Positions 18,742 to 26,804 of a stretch of DNA of 64,000 nucleotides are shown here, piece after piece. The stretch is taken from the NCBI RefSeq assembly GCF_000510645.1, contig NZ_KI783301.1:1836420-1900419 (forward strand), in the 5' to 3' direction. The position numbers and the translations under genes are program-made. The notes below the pieces were generated by a model. It was given only the letters and a program-made list of their open reading frames with translations. It made no database searches and was not told the origin of the DNA. The DNA is from Thermicanus aegyptius DSM 12793 (GTDB lineage: Bacteria; Bacillota; Bacilli; Thermicanales; Thermicanaceae). Position 1 is the first letter of the stretch. Each line of letters begins with the position of its first letter.

Positions 18742-20013
18742 TCATTTATTTATTATCTCTTTGTACAGAGTGAGGATTTCACTTGTATGCTCGGTTGGAG
18801 TCTTTGTGGGTTTTATCATTTTTGCCCATCTTAGACATCTTTCTAAAAAGTTTTCCGATGTGAAAATTTGTAAGAAATCCCGAATACCTTCAATAGACGG
18901 CTCAATGAGATATCCATTATAATCATGTTTTATAAAATCTGGAATACCGCCCATTTTTGTGCCGACAATAGGTATTCCAGCATTCAGAAACTCAAAAACA
19001 ACTTGGGGCGCATTATCCTCCCATATCGGAAGAACGAGGCCAATATCGATTTTACTCAAAATATTTGATAGTTCAATTTGTTGATAGCTTCCATTGTAAT
19101 ATATATTACGTCTTTTTTTCAACTTTCTTTCGAAACCTCTTTCTAAACGCCCATTAATAACTATTTTATGCGGGGGAGGAAGTAAATCAGCAAGTGCAAT
19201 TATTAAGTCAGCTCCTTTATGGCGACTAAAATATCCAATAAAGCCTAATGTTATTGACTCATGAATATTATTGCGCGGATAGGGAGAATATTGATTTCTA
19301 AATTCCTTTGTTGCACTTATGTTTCCTATATGACTTACGATAAATTTTTTATTAGTTAATCCATGTTGCATATAGATTTCTTTTACCCTAGATGAAACCG
19401 CAATTATAGCATCCATTTTAGGGAATATATTTTTCAAATACTCATGTTTTTCTTGATGTCCCGAAGTTTTTCCATTAAGTGGAAAGGGTATTTGATATAC
19501 ACTATCAGGTAATAATTTTCTGTACAGAAACTTTGAATATCGGTTAAGATCAGCTTTCTTTATACATATCTCGCAGGCTTTTCCATTAGCTGAATTAGTA
19601 CATAAAGTTCCGTCAGGATGCATTAGATATATTCTATTACATATAAATGAATAATCATGCAAACTAATAATAACAGGAGCAAACTGTTTAAACGTTTCAA
19701 GAATTGACATTGGAAGATCTAGAATCATATGAACATGTATGATGTCTGGATTAATTTTTTTTAAAATCTTTTCGATAGTATGATTATCCTCATTAGCGGC
19801 AACAATGCTTGATAGATGAAATGGTCTTAATATAGTGTGCTCAAGTTTAATTCTTTTGAATTTAAAATTAGGATCGCCCAATGGTTTCGTTGAATCCAAC
19901 ACAAATACTTCATTTCCAAATTCTGTAAGCTCATCTGCTAAAGAACGAACATAATTTGTAATTCCACCATTAAAATTTATGTCAAAACCAGAACAGACGT
20001 GAAAAATTCTCAT
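18742..20013 (-). CDS. Glycosyltransferase, GT4-like
   Basis: A GT-B enzyme of 423 residues. The N-terminal part MRIFHVCSGFDINFNGGITN is the glycine-rich acceptor side, followed by DIIHVHMILDLPMSIL and VIISLHDYSFICNRIYLMHP with a small Cys cluster (CTNSANGKACEICIKK). This Cys pattern is common in GT4 enzymes that carry an inserted zinc-finger-like loop. The donor side has ITLGFIGYFSRHKGADLIIA and VFEFLNAGIPIVGTKMGGIP. It overlaps the glf stop by four bases. Transfer specificity is unknown. Confidence 0.87.
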   Translation of the reverse strand: MRIFHVCSGFDINFNGGITNYVRSLADELTEFGNEVFVLDSTKPLGDPNFKFKRIKLEHTILRPFHLSSIVAANEDNHTIEKILKKINPDIIHVHMILDLPMSILETFKQFAPVIISLHDYSFICNRIYLMHPDGTLCTNSANGKACEICIKKADLNRYSKFLYRKLLPDSVYQIPFPLNGKTSGHQEKHEYLKNIFPKMDAIIAVSSRVKEIYMQHGLTNKKFIVSHIGNISATKEFRNQYSPYPRNNIHESITLGFIGYFSRHKGADLIIALADLLPPPHKIVINGRLERGFERKLKKRRNIYYNGSYQQIELSNILSKIDIGLVLPIWEDNAPQVVFEFLNAGIPIVGTKMGGIPDFIKHDYNGYLIEPSIEGIRDFLQIFTSENFLERCLRWAKMIKPTKTPTEHTSEILTLYKEIINK

Positions 20014-21164
20014 TCATTATCCTCCCGACTTAATCTCTCGAATGTAACTAAAGCTCTCTCAATGATATCATCCATATCATAATAACGATACTCTGCTAAT
20101 CTTCCTAACAAAATAATATTCGTTAAATCTGCTGCATACTCTTTATACCTTTCATATTTGCTTTTTTCTTCATTCGTAAAGATGGGATAATATGGAATGT
20201 TTTTCCCGATTACAAAATCTTGAGGGTACTCCTTCAGGATTACGGTTTTATTACTCTTTATTGGGTGCATCTTTTTAAATTCGGTTATTCTTGTAAAATC
20301 ATAATTATTAGGGTAATTGACTGTTGCGACTTCTTGAAAGGATTCCACATCTAATGTTTCAAATTTCAAATCTAATGACCGATATTTTAGTTGACCAAAA
20401 CGATAGCTAAAAAGTTCATCAATCATTCCTGTAAAAATTACTTTCCCCTTAAATTCATTTCCAAACAAATAAAATTTTTCATCTACTAGATTTGCAACTT
20501 CTTTGTAATCTGTATTTAAAAGTAACTTTATATTCGGGTGATCTAACATTCTTTCAAAAATTTTTGTATAGCCTTCTTTCGGAAGAGCTTGATAGATATC
20601 ATTAAAATAGCGATCGTCTCTTCCAATAAATACTGGAACCCTAGCGGTGACCGCTTCATCGATCTCTTCCGGGCTTTTCCCCCATTGTTTAGAAGTATAG
20701 TTTCGAAAGATTTTCTCATAAATATATTGAGCTAAAAATTGTAGATCCTGGTCTATAGACTTTTTCAACTCAAGGATTGGTACTTTCGTATTGTATTCAA
20801 AATTATCAAGAAGCTTTTTTTCCAATTTTACAGCTATTGTGTTAGGGAAGACTTCATATAGTGTGTTTAAATTAAATGGTAAGGTCACTTTTCTCCCGTC
20901 TACAAAAGCTTTCACCCTGTGATGATAAATTTCCCACTCTGTAAATTGGGAGAGATAATCCCAAACTTTTTTATTACTGGTGTGAAAAAGATGAGGCCCG
21001 TATTGATGAATAAGAATATTGTTTTCATCGCGGAAATCATAACAGTTACCACCTATATGTTTTCTTTTTTCTATGATGAGTACTTTCTTATTTAATTGTG
21101 TGGCAATTCTTTCTGCCATTACAGAACCGGCAAAACCCGCCCCAATAATTAGATAATCAAACAT
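20010..21164 (-). CDS. glf: UDP-galactopyranose mutase
   Basis: Glf is a flavoenzyme that interconverts UDP-galactopyranose and UDP-galactofuranose. The N terminus FDYLIIGAGFAGSVMAERIA is the FAD-binding motif, followed by RKHIGGNCYDFRDENN, HQYGPHLFHTSNKKVWDYL, FRNYTSKQWG and, near the end, LLGRLAEYRYYDMDD. Length (384) is the family norm. It overlaps wzx by eight bases. Its presence shows that the locus makes a galactofuranose-containing glycan. Confidence 0.96.
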   Translation of the reverse strand: MFDYLIIGAGFAGSVMAERIATQLNKKVLIIEKRKHIGGNCYDFRDENNILIHQYGPHLFHTSNKKVWDYLSQFTEWEIYHHRVKAFVDGRKVTLPFNLNTLYEVFPNTIAVKLEKKLLDNFEYNTKVPILELKKSIDQDLQFLAQYIYEKIFRNYTSKQWGKSPEEIDEAVTARVPVFIGRDDRYFNDIYQALPKEGYTKIFERMLDHPNIKLLLNTDYKEVANLVDEKFYLFGNEFKGKVIFTGMIDELFSYRFGQLKYRSLDLKFETLDVESFQEVATVNYPNNYDFTRITEFKKMHPIKSNKTVILKEYPQDFVIGKNIPYYPIFTNEEKSKYERYKEYAADLTNIILLGRLAEYRYYDMDDIIERALVTFERLSREDNE

Positions 21165-22467
21165 TTTTTAATTCTCCTTTGATAAAATTTATCCCTGATT
21201 TCTGTAGACATAGCAACATTGTTGAGGTAATAAATGTTTCCACTAATAATACAGATATCGCCGAACCGATATGCTGATATATTGGAACGAGTAAGATAGA
21301 TAATATTAAATTTATGATACTTCCTGCTATAAGAATTCGGCTAAAGGTCTTTTTTCGATCAAAATTTAGCATCGTTTGGATTCCAAAGATATTACTTAGA
21401 AAAATAATAAATGGCAAAAACGAAAGAATTTTTACCACTATAATTGAGTGGAAATATTCCAGCCCAAGCAAAACGGTAACTAATGGTTCCGAAAATATAA
21501 ACAGAAATAATGATATAGTGAACATTCCCATACCAAATAAAAGAGTAACTTTCCTAATAAATCGCAATCCCTCTATTTTTGATTGGTGAATTTTTTTACT
21601 GATATATGGATAGATAGATTGCGAAATGGGATTAAATAATCCTTGAACAGCTTGGATGATCTTCTCACCTGCTGCATAGTATCCCACTACCCTATTATTC
21701 GTGAATAACCCAAGGATAAATGTTGTGGATACGGTGTATAGGCTGACTGCAATATTTGATATAAATACGTGCCATCCTTCTTTCAGGTGATATACGATCG
21801 TTTTATATGACTGTAACTTAAAATGAATATCAAAAGTTCTTTTCACAATTATAAGTGACCAAAACCCGACAATGATGAATCCGATTGAGTTTAGTAAAGG
21901 AACAAGATAATAATCTTTTTTTTCTTTTACAAAGAAAAATATCGCTATTGTAAAAATGGTTTTTGCTAAAATATTTAAGTAAGTTATATACTTCATCCGC
22001 TCCATGCCTTGGAAAAACCAGACCGGAAAAAGGACTTGGCCGATTACCATTCCAAAGGTAAGATAATAAACGGGCCAATCTTTGGCAAACTTATTAAAAC
22101 TAAAAACTAAAATTGTTAAAAGAATAAAGCTAACCATCATCAGCAAAACTTTAATCGTCATCACAGAGCTAAAGATCTCGTTAAGTTTCTCTTTATTATT
22201 TCTATGAATTGAGATTTCCCTTGTGGCGGTGAGATTGAAGCCATAATCGGTAATAATCTGAAAATAGGCGATTGTGGCGGTAGCAAAAGATAACAAGCCA
22301 AAGTTCTCAACTCCTAATACTCTCACCAGGTAGGGAAAAGTGACCAGAGGCAGAATGTAATTTGCCCCTTGGAGAATAGAGAGTGAAAAGAAATTGGCCA
22401 GTAATCTTTTCTTTTCTTCTGTGTTCACAAAACTCTTAACTTTAGCTAGCAAATCAATACGCTCCAT
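21157..22467 (-). CDS. Wzx-type oligosaccharide flippase
   Basis: This 436-residue polytopic protein (about 12 hydrophobic segments) belongs to the polysaccharide-export branch of the MOP superfamily. Typical stretches are NFFSLSILQGANYILPLVTF at the N terminus, YLVRVLGVENFGLLSFATAT, and a central GWHVFISNIAVSLYTVSTTF. It would flip undecaprenyl-linked repeat units to the outer face for the Wzy polymerase. It overlaps both the initiating transferase gene and glf, so it is part of one transcript. Confidence 0.9.
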   Translation of the reverse strand: MERIDLLAKVKSFVNTEEKKRLLANFFSLSILQGANYILPLVTFPYLVRVLGVENFGLLSFATATIAYFQIITDYGFNLTATREISIHRNNKEKLNEIFSSVMTIKVLLMMVSFILLTILVFSFNKFAKDWPVYYLTFGMVIGQVLFPVWFFQGMERMKYITYLNILAKTIFTIAIFFFVKEKKDYYLVPLLNSIGFIIVGFWSLIIVKRTFDIHFKLQSYKTIVYHLKEGWHVFISNIAVSLYTVSTTFILGLFTNNRVVGYYAAGEKIIQAVQGLFNPISQSIYPYISKKIHQSKIEGLRFIRKVTLLFGMGMFTISLFLFIFSEPLVTVLLGLEYFHSIIVVKILSFLPFIIFLSNIFGIQTMLNFDRKKTFSRILIAGSIINLILSILLVPIYQHIGSAISVLLVETFITSTMLLCLQKSGINFIKGELKNV

Positions 22468-23917
22468 CTCTTCTCAATACAGATGTTATTGTTTTGAGAA
22501 GTATTTTGATATCCATCACAATTGATTGATTGTATACATAATAGAGTTCTAGGTCAACTCGTTCAGGATAACCCACACCGCTACGGCCGCTTACCTGCCA
22601 GTAACCGGTGACACCTGGTTTCACGGAGAGGAAGTCTTCAATTTTTTCTCCATACTCCTTGAGTTCTTCGGTAACGACTGGGCGAGGGCCTACAAGGCTC
22701 ATATCCCCTTTAAGAACATTGAATAGTTGAGGCAGCTCATCTAAGCTGGTGCGGCGTAAGAATCTTCCCAATTTCGTAATCCTCGGGTCTTCTTCCGGAT
22801 CCAGCTTGTAGTTATTTTCAATATATTTCTTATAGAGAATCGGATCTTCTTTTAAACGTTGTTCTGCATTTGGGATCATCGAACGGAACTTGTACATATA
22901 AAAAACCTTCCCGTTTTTGCCTGTCCTCTTCTGTTTAAAGAAAACTGGCCCGGGGGAATCTATTTTGATGGCGATAGCGATAATGAGGAAGACGGGGCTG
23001 AATAGGATTAAGCCGATCAGGGAAAGGATCACGTCCATTCCCCTTTTCATAACCCTTTGCCATTCATCCATATTCCTCTTGTTCACTTCGACGAAGGGAT
23101 AGGATTGTACCTGTTCGAAAGCAATCCGGGATGTAACCAGATCATAGAGTTCAGGAACGATCTTGATGGAGATCGGGGTGTTTCTTAAACTCTGAATCAA
23201 GCTTTGGATGTATTGCCGTTCAGAGGGGATAGATACTAGTAATTCATCGACTTCGTGCTGGAGGATGACCTGCCGGAAGTCTTTCAGGCTCCCTTTTATC
23301 TCCTCTCCAGTGACGGCATCATCTAAGAAACCCACCACCCGATATCCAAGGTGGGGGGTCTCTTTGATCCAGTCATATAGACTCCTTCCTACCTTCCCTG
23401 CTCCAATGATTAAGACGTTGTGAACCAATCTTTCCCGTTCGGTGAGGATGCGTAGAATTATGCGCTTTACTCCCTTCACCGACCAGGAGAGAAAAAGGAG
23501 GAGAAGAAAAAAGAGGAGGATGAGGGCACGGGAATAAACCACCGATACTTTTAGTAAAAAAAGAATGGCGATGGTGATCATAGCCGTGTTAAAGACCACT
23601 CTTGCCAAGCGGGTAAATTCCTCAACCCATCCATAAGGGGAACGGGTATGAAAGAGCCGCTGGTTCAAAGAGAATATCGTATAAAGCACCAGTATTAATG
23701 CAAATAGAGAGAGATACTCCTGGGTGATAGGTCCATCCATACGCCATTTAAAGAGCAAGAGGAAGAGGCCGGTTAGTAGAACGTACTCAATTCCAATAAA
23801 GAGGGCATTAACACTCGCTAAAAGTCTCTTTTTTTTCACTTTTTGTTTTGCCAGGGTATGTACCATCTTGACCGAATCAGGATAGACGGCCTGCGCCAGG
23901 GATGGTTCAGTTCTCAT
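22454..23917 (-). CDS. Undecaprenyl-phosphate sugar phosphotransferase (WbaP/WcaJ type, initiating enzyme)
   Basis: This polyisoprenyl-phosphate hexose-1-phosphate transferase starts repeat-unit synthesis by loading a sugar phosphate onto undecaprenyl phosphate. There are four N-terminal membrane segments (about residues 30-150), a Rossmann-like CoA-binding domain (VLIIGAGKVGRSLYDWI), and a C-terminal catalytic domain with KRGMDVILSLIGLILFSPVF, GPVFFKQKRTGKNGK and DELPQLFNVLKGDMSLVGPR. The ATG at 23917 is preferred over a start 20 codons upstream, on family length and the weak GAGATGGTGAGAGA ribosome site. It is the first gene after the structured RNA near 24.1 kb. Confidence 0.93.
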   Translation of the reverse strand: MRTEPSLAQAVYPDSVKMVHTLAKQKVKKKRLLASVNALFIGIEYVLLTGLFLLLFKWRMDGPITQEYLSLFALILVLYTIFSLNQRLFHTRSPYGWVEEFTRLARVVFNTAMITIAILFLLKVSVVYSRALILLFFLLLLFLSWSVKGVKRIILRILTERERLVHNVLIIGAGKVGRSLYDWIKETPHLGYRVVGFLDDAVTGEEIKGSLKDFRQVILQHEVDELLVSIPSERQYIQSLIQSLRNTPISIKIVPELYDLVTSRIAFEQVQSYPFVEVNKRNMDEWQRVMKRGMDVILSLIGLILFSPVFLIIAIAIKIDSPGPVFFKQKRTGKNGKVFYMYKFRSMIPNAEQRLKEDPILYKKYIENNYKLDPEEDPRITKLGRFLRRTSLDELPQLFNVLKGDMSLVGPRPVVTEELKEYGEKIEDFLSVKPGVTGYWQVSGRSGVGYPERVDLELYYVYNQSIVMDIKILLKTITSVLRRDGAY

Positions 23918-24072
23918 TCTCTCACCATCTCTTTCCGAAATGTCCTTCTCTTTATCTTCAAAAAAGCATACGGGCATTTTCGATCTGCTACATGATTCAT
24001 ATATTATGTTTCACCCGGTGAGGTGAAATAGAAGAATTTAATAATTTTATATAAAATAATCAATATGTATAT

Positions 24073-24240
24073 GGGCATCAAACCCGCCCTCACGCTGCAC
24101 CTTCGACGACCCGCGTCTAAGGTGAACGATGCACCCACAGCACAGCCGAGTGCCTCCCTTGATAGCGGTAAGGAGACATCACCGATAAGATGCTTTAAGA
24201 TCATCTGCGATCATGTTGGTGGCGATTACCAGCCATGATC
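24073..24240 (-). ncRNA. Structured RNA in the polysaccharide operon leader, EAR/epsC-like candidate
   Basis: This GC-rich stretch sits in AT-rich surroundings between the phosphatase gene and the initiating transferase gene. On either strand it folds strongly. A hairpin at 24098-24124 pairs CACCTT with AAGGTG and, inside, GACG with CGTC around ACCCG. Another at 24140-24153 pairs GCAC with GTGC. GCATC (24075-24079) can close on GATGC (24189-24193). A second module at 24209-24240 pairs GATCATG with CATGATC and nests TGGT with ACCA. In Bacillales the EAR (epsC) element lies at a comparable place in exopolysaccharide operons and promotes processive antitermination. The identity is inferred from position and structure; I could not check the consensus. 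Confidence 0.55.
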
Positions 24241-24384
24241 ATTTCTATCATACCATCATTCTCGTCAAGTTTCTACAAAAATTTGATTCAAACATTTCTT
24301 TTTTGCAATATAACATATGGAAATCAATCACGGTCATTATTATATCATAACAGAAACGGCTCGGGGGACGAATCTCCATCCCGG

Positions 24385-25155
24385 CTAAAAAAATATGAAG
24401 TGGCGGCGGCGGCCTATCTTTTCCGGTTCGTTCACGGGGATGCTCTCCCCGGCAGCTACCTTCTCCGCGTTATCCTGAATTTCCCGGGCGAAGAGATCTC
24501 CCTCCCATTGTCTCAGCATCCGATAAGCACCGGATAACGCCGGGATGCGCGGGCCTGCCGCCTGGTGGGCATCGGAAGCGACGAGGTGAGCCAGGGAGTG
24601 GCTGAATAGATCCTGGGTGAAGCGTTGGGTCTCTTTGCCGAAGTGGCCTAGAAGACTGCCTGCGGTCACCTGGATAATCGCACCGGCCTTCGCCATCCGA
24701 TATAACAAAAGGGGTTGGCGGCGGATCGCCATATTCCTCTCCGGATGGGGGATGACCGGTGTAATCCCAAGCATAAGGATCTCATAGATGAGCTTCTCCA
24801 TATAATGAGGGACCGATTGGCTTGGAAGTTCCAGAAGGAGATAGTGGGAACGGGGATCCAGGGTGAGGAGATCCCTATTCGCCAGATCCTGCAAAAGCCC
24901 TTCATAAATGCGAATTTCTTGCCCCGGATAGATCTCAAGAGGAATCCCCTTGCTGCGAAGGATCTCGTTCGCCCACGCCGCTTCCTTCTCCACCTTATGC
25001 CTTGGGTTGAGATAGGTGCCGTTCTGGTGGTGGGGAGTGGCGACGATGCGGGTGATTCCATCCTGAACGGCAAGACGGGCCATCGCGAGAAATTCTTCCT
25101 CTCCCTTCGCTCCGTCATCCAGATCGGGCAGGATGTGCGTATGAAGATCGATCAT
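24385..25155 (-). CDS. CpsB/CapC-type tyrosine-protein phosphatase (PHP family)
   Basis: A metal-dependent phosphatase that dephosphorylates the partner tyrosine kinase in polysaccharide chain-length control. PHP metal-binding motifs are visible: MIDLHTHILPDLDDGAK at the N terminus, IVATPHHQNGTY, TPVIPHPERN, and LVASDAHQ. The ATG at 25155 with GAGGAGGT upstream is preferred to the GTG at 25164. It lies 27 bases after the kinase gene in the same direction. Confidence 0.95.
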   Translation of the reverse strand: MIDLHTHILPDLDDGAKGEEEFLAMARLAVQDGITRIVATPHHQNGTYLNPRHKVEKEAAWANEILRSKGIPLEIYPGQEIRIYEGLLQDLANRDLLTLDPRSHYLLLELPSQSVPHYMEKLIYEILMLGITPVIPHPERNMAIRRQPLLLYRMAKAGAIIQVTAGSLLGHFGKETQRFTQDLFSHSLAHLVASDAHQAAGPRIPALSGAYRMLRQWEGDLFAREIQDNAEKVAAGESIPVNEPEKIGRRRHFIFF

Positions 25156-25182
25156 CTTCCCCACCTCCTCATCGATCGTGTA

Positions 25183-25893
25183 TTAAGCTTCTTTCCCATA
25201 ATAGTAGTAATAATAATCCTTTTTTCGCTCCATTTTATTGTGGTTTAAGATCACGCCCAAGAGATTGGCATGGACGGTCTCTAAGAGTCCCTTTGCTTTC
25301 ACGGCCATCTCCCGGTTTGTCTTGCCCGAATGGACGACGAGGATCACCCCATCCAGCTCGGAGGCGAGAATCTGGGCATCCGTTACGGCGATGACAGGGG
25401 GCGTATCAAAGAGGATGAGATCATAGGCGGATTTCATCTCTTCGACGGCCTGCTTCATCTTCTCCGATCCCAGAAGCTCTGCCGGATTGGGTGGTATAGG
25501 GCCGGAAGGGAGCAAGTGAAGCCCCTCCACGGAAGTTTCCCGGATAACCTCCTTCAAGGCAAATCCCCCCGCCAGGAGATTGGTTAACCCTAAGCTGTTT
25601 GGAACACGAAAGAAGTAGTGGAGCGTCGGTTTTCTAAGGTCGGTATCGACCAAGAGAATCTTCTTTCCGGCTTGTGCTAAGACAACCGCCATATTGGCGA
25701 TGGTGGTCGATTTTCCTTCCCCCGGTCCTGAACTGGTGAACATCAGGGTATGGAGGGGTTTATCGACGCTGGAATACTGCAGGTTGGTGCGAATGGTCCG
25801 GTACGCCTCTGAAATAGGGGACTTGGGGAGAAGGAGAGTGACCAGTTTCTGGGCACGCTCCTTGTTCTTCCCCCGCTCCGATCTATGCCTCAA
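25183..25893 (-). CDS. CpsD/CapB-type tyrosine-protein kinase (BY-kinase)
   Basis: This cytoplasmic bacterial tyrosine kinase of the split Firmicutes type carries Walker A TSSGPGEGKSTTIANMA, Walker A' LLVDTDLRKPTLH and Walker B LILFDTPPVIAVTDA. The C terminus is a tyrosine cluster (DYYYYYYGKEA), the autophosphorylation site. The start is TTG at 25893 with GGGGAGAG five bases upstream, overlapping the modulator gene by 11 bases. It works with the membrane modulator just upstream and the phosphatase downstream to regulate export and chain length. Confidence 0.95.
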   Translation of the reverse strand: MRHRSERGKNKERAQKLVTLLLPKSPISEAYRTIRTNLQYSSVDKPLHTLMFTSSGPGEGKSTTIANMAVVLAQAGKKILLVDTDLRKPTLHYFFRVPNSLGLTNLLAGGFALKEVIRETSVEGLHLLPSGPIPPNPAELLGSEKMKQAVEEMKSAYDLILFDTPPVIAVTDAQILASELDGVILVVHSGKTNREMAVKAKGLLETVHANLLGVILNHNKMERKKDYYYYYYGKEA

Positions 25894-26674
25894 TGGTTCT
25901 CTCCCCTTTCCTTGCAGGTTCCTCCAGGATTCGTCCCGACCGATTCGTCACGGGCGCCTCTTTCTCCTCGGAAGTATAACGGGGAGAGGGGGCTAAAGGT
26001 TCGATGATTCCTACCATCCCCAAGACAGGAAGACCCAGGTATTTCTCCACATCCGCTTCCGTCTTCAGGGTATTATCCATATACTCCAGAAGGAAGATCA
26101 AAAGGGTCGCAACCATGAGCCCTACGACAAAAGCGATCACCATATTGAGTAAGGGTTTCGGCTTCACGGGAGCGGGGTGATCCTCCACTTTTGCCGTAGC
26201 GAGAATTTGAACATTATCTACATTCATAATATTGGGGACTTGTTCCTGGAAGGTTAAAGCGATGTTATTGGCAATGGCAGCCGCTCTCCCCGGATCAGGG
26301 TCTTCGACGGTAATGGAGATGATCTGCGATTGTTTGACGGTGTTAACCTGGATCTTCTTCCTCAATTCTGCTGCGGTCAGGGGGAGATTCATCTGCCGGA
26401 TCGTCTGGTCTAAGATGCGGGGACTGGTGATCACTTCGATATATGTCTGGATAATGTTCATGCTGAATTGGAGATCGCTCACGGTAAGAGGAGCCTTCGC
26501 CTCTTCTTTGCTGTTATTCACGAGCAGTTGCGTAGAAGACTGGTAAATCGGCGTCATGAAAAAGTAACTGATCATACCGGCAAACAAAGTGCTTAAGATA
26601 GAGATAAACCCGAGAATCCAGAATCTTTTTTTGATGATGTGGACGATTTCCCTGAGCTCAATTTCATCGTTCAT
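25883..26674 (-). CDS. Wzz/CpsC-type chain-length modulator (kinase activator)
   Basis: Two membrane segments (about residues 17-38 and 178-200) bracket an extracellular helical domain, and a C-terminal cytoplasmic tail follows, as in YveK/CpsC proteins. The N-terminal Wzz domain starts NDEIELREIVHIIKKRFWIL and the second membrane segment is preceded by a Pro-rich PAPVKPKPLL. The tail activates the tyrosine kinase encoded immediately downstream. The final 60 residues are rich in Pro, Glu and Arg. The 130-base gap to the SLH gene upstream contains no terminator that I can see. Confidence 0.93.
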   Translation of the reverse strand: MNDEIELREIVHIIKKRFWILGFISILSTLFAGMISYFFMTPIYQSSTQLLVNNSKEEAKAPLTVSDLQFSMNIIQTYIEVITSPRILDQTIRQMNLPLTAAELRKKIQVNTVKQSQIISITVEDPDPGRAAAIANNIALTFQEQVPNIMNVDNVQILATAKVEDHPAPVKPKPLLNMVIAFVVGLMVATLLIFLLEYMDNTLKTEADVEKYLGLPVLGMVGIIEPLAPSPRYTSEEKEAPVTNRSGRILEEPARKGERTIEA

Positions 26675-26804
26675 CTCTCGGCCATCCTTCGTCGAAATTT
26701 AGGAACCTATCCCGTTAGAATGAATATAGGACCACGTGAAACTCCTAAATGGAGAGATTGGCCGGCCCGAGCGTCTCATCGGGCCGACGTTCACTCCACA
26801 GAAC

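Noticed and set aside
24004-24204. 66-codon minus-strand frame between phosphatase and initiating transferase
   Set aside because: It has no ribosome site or family, and the bases form dense complementary stems that are better explained as a structured RNA.
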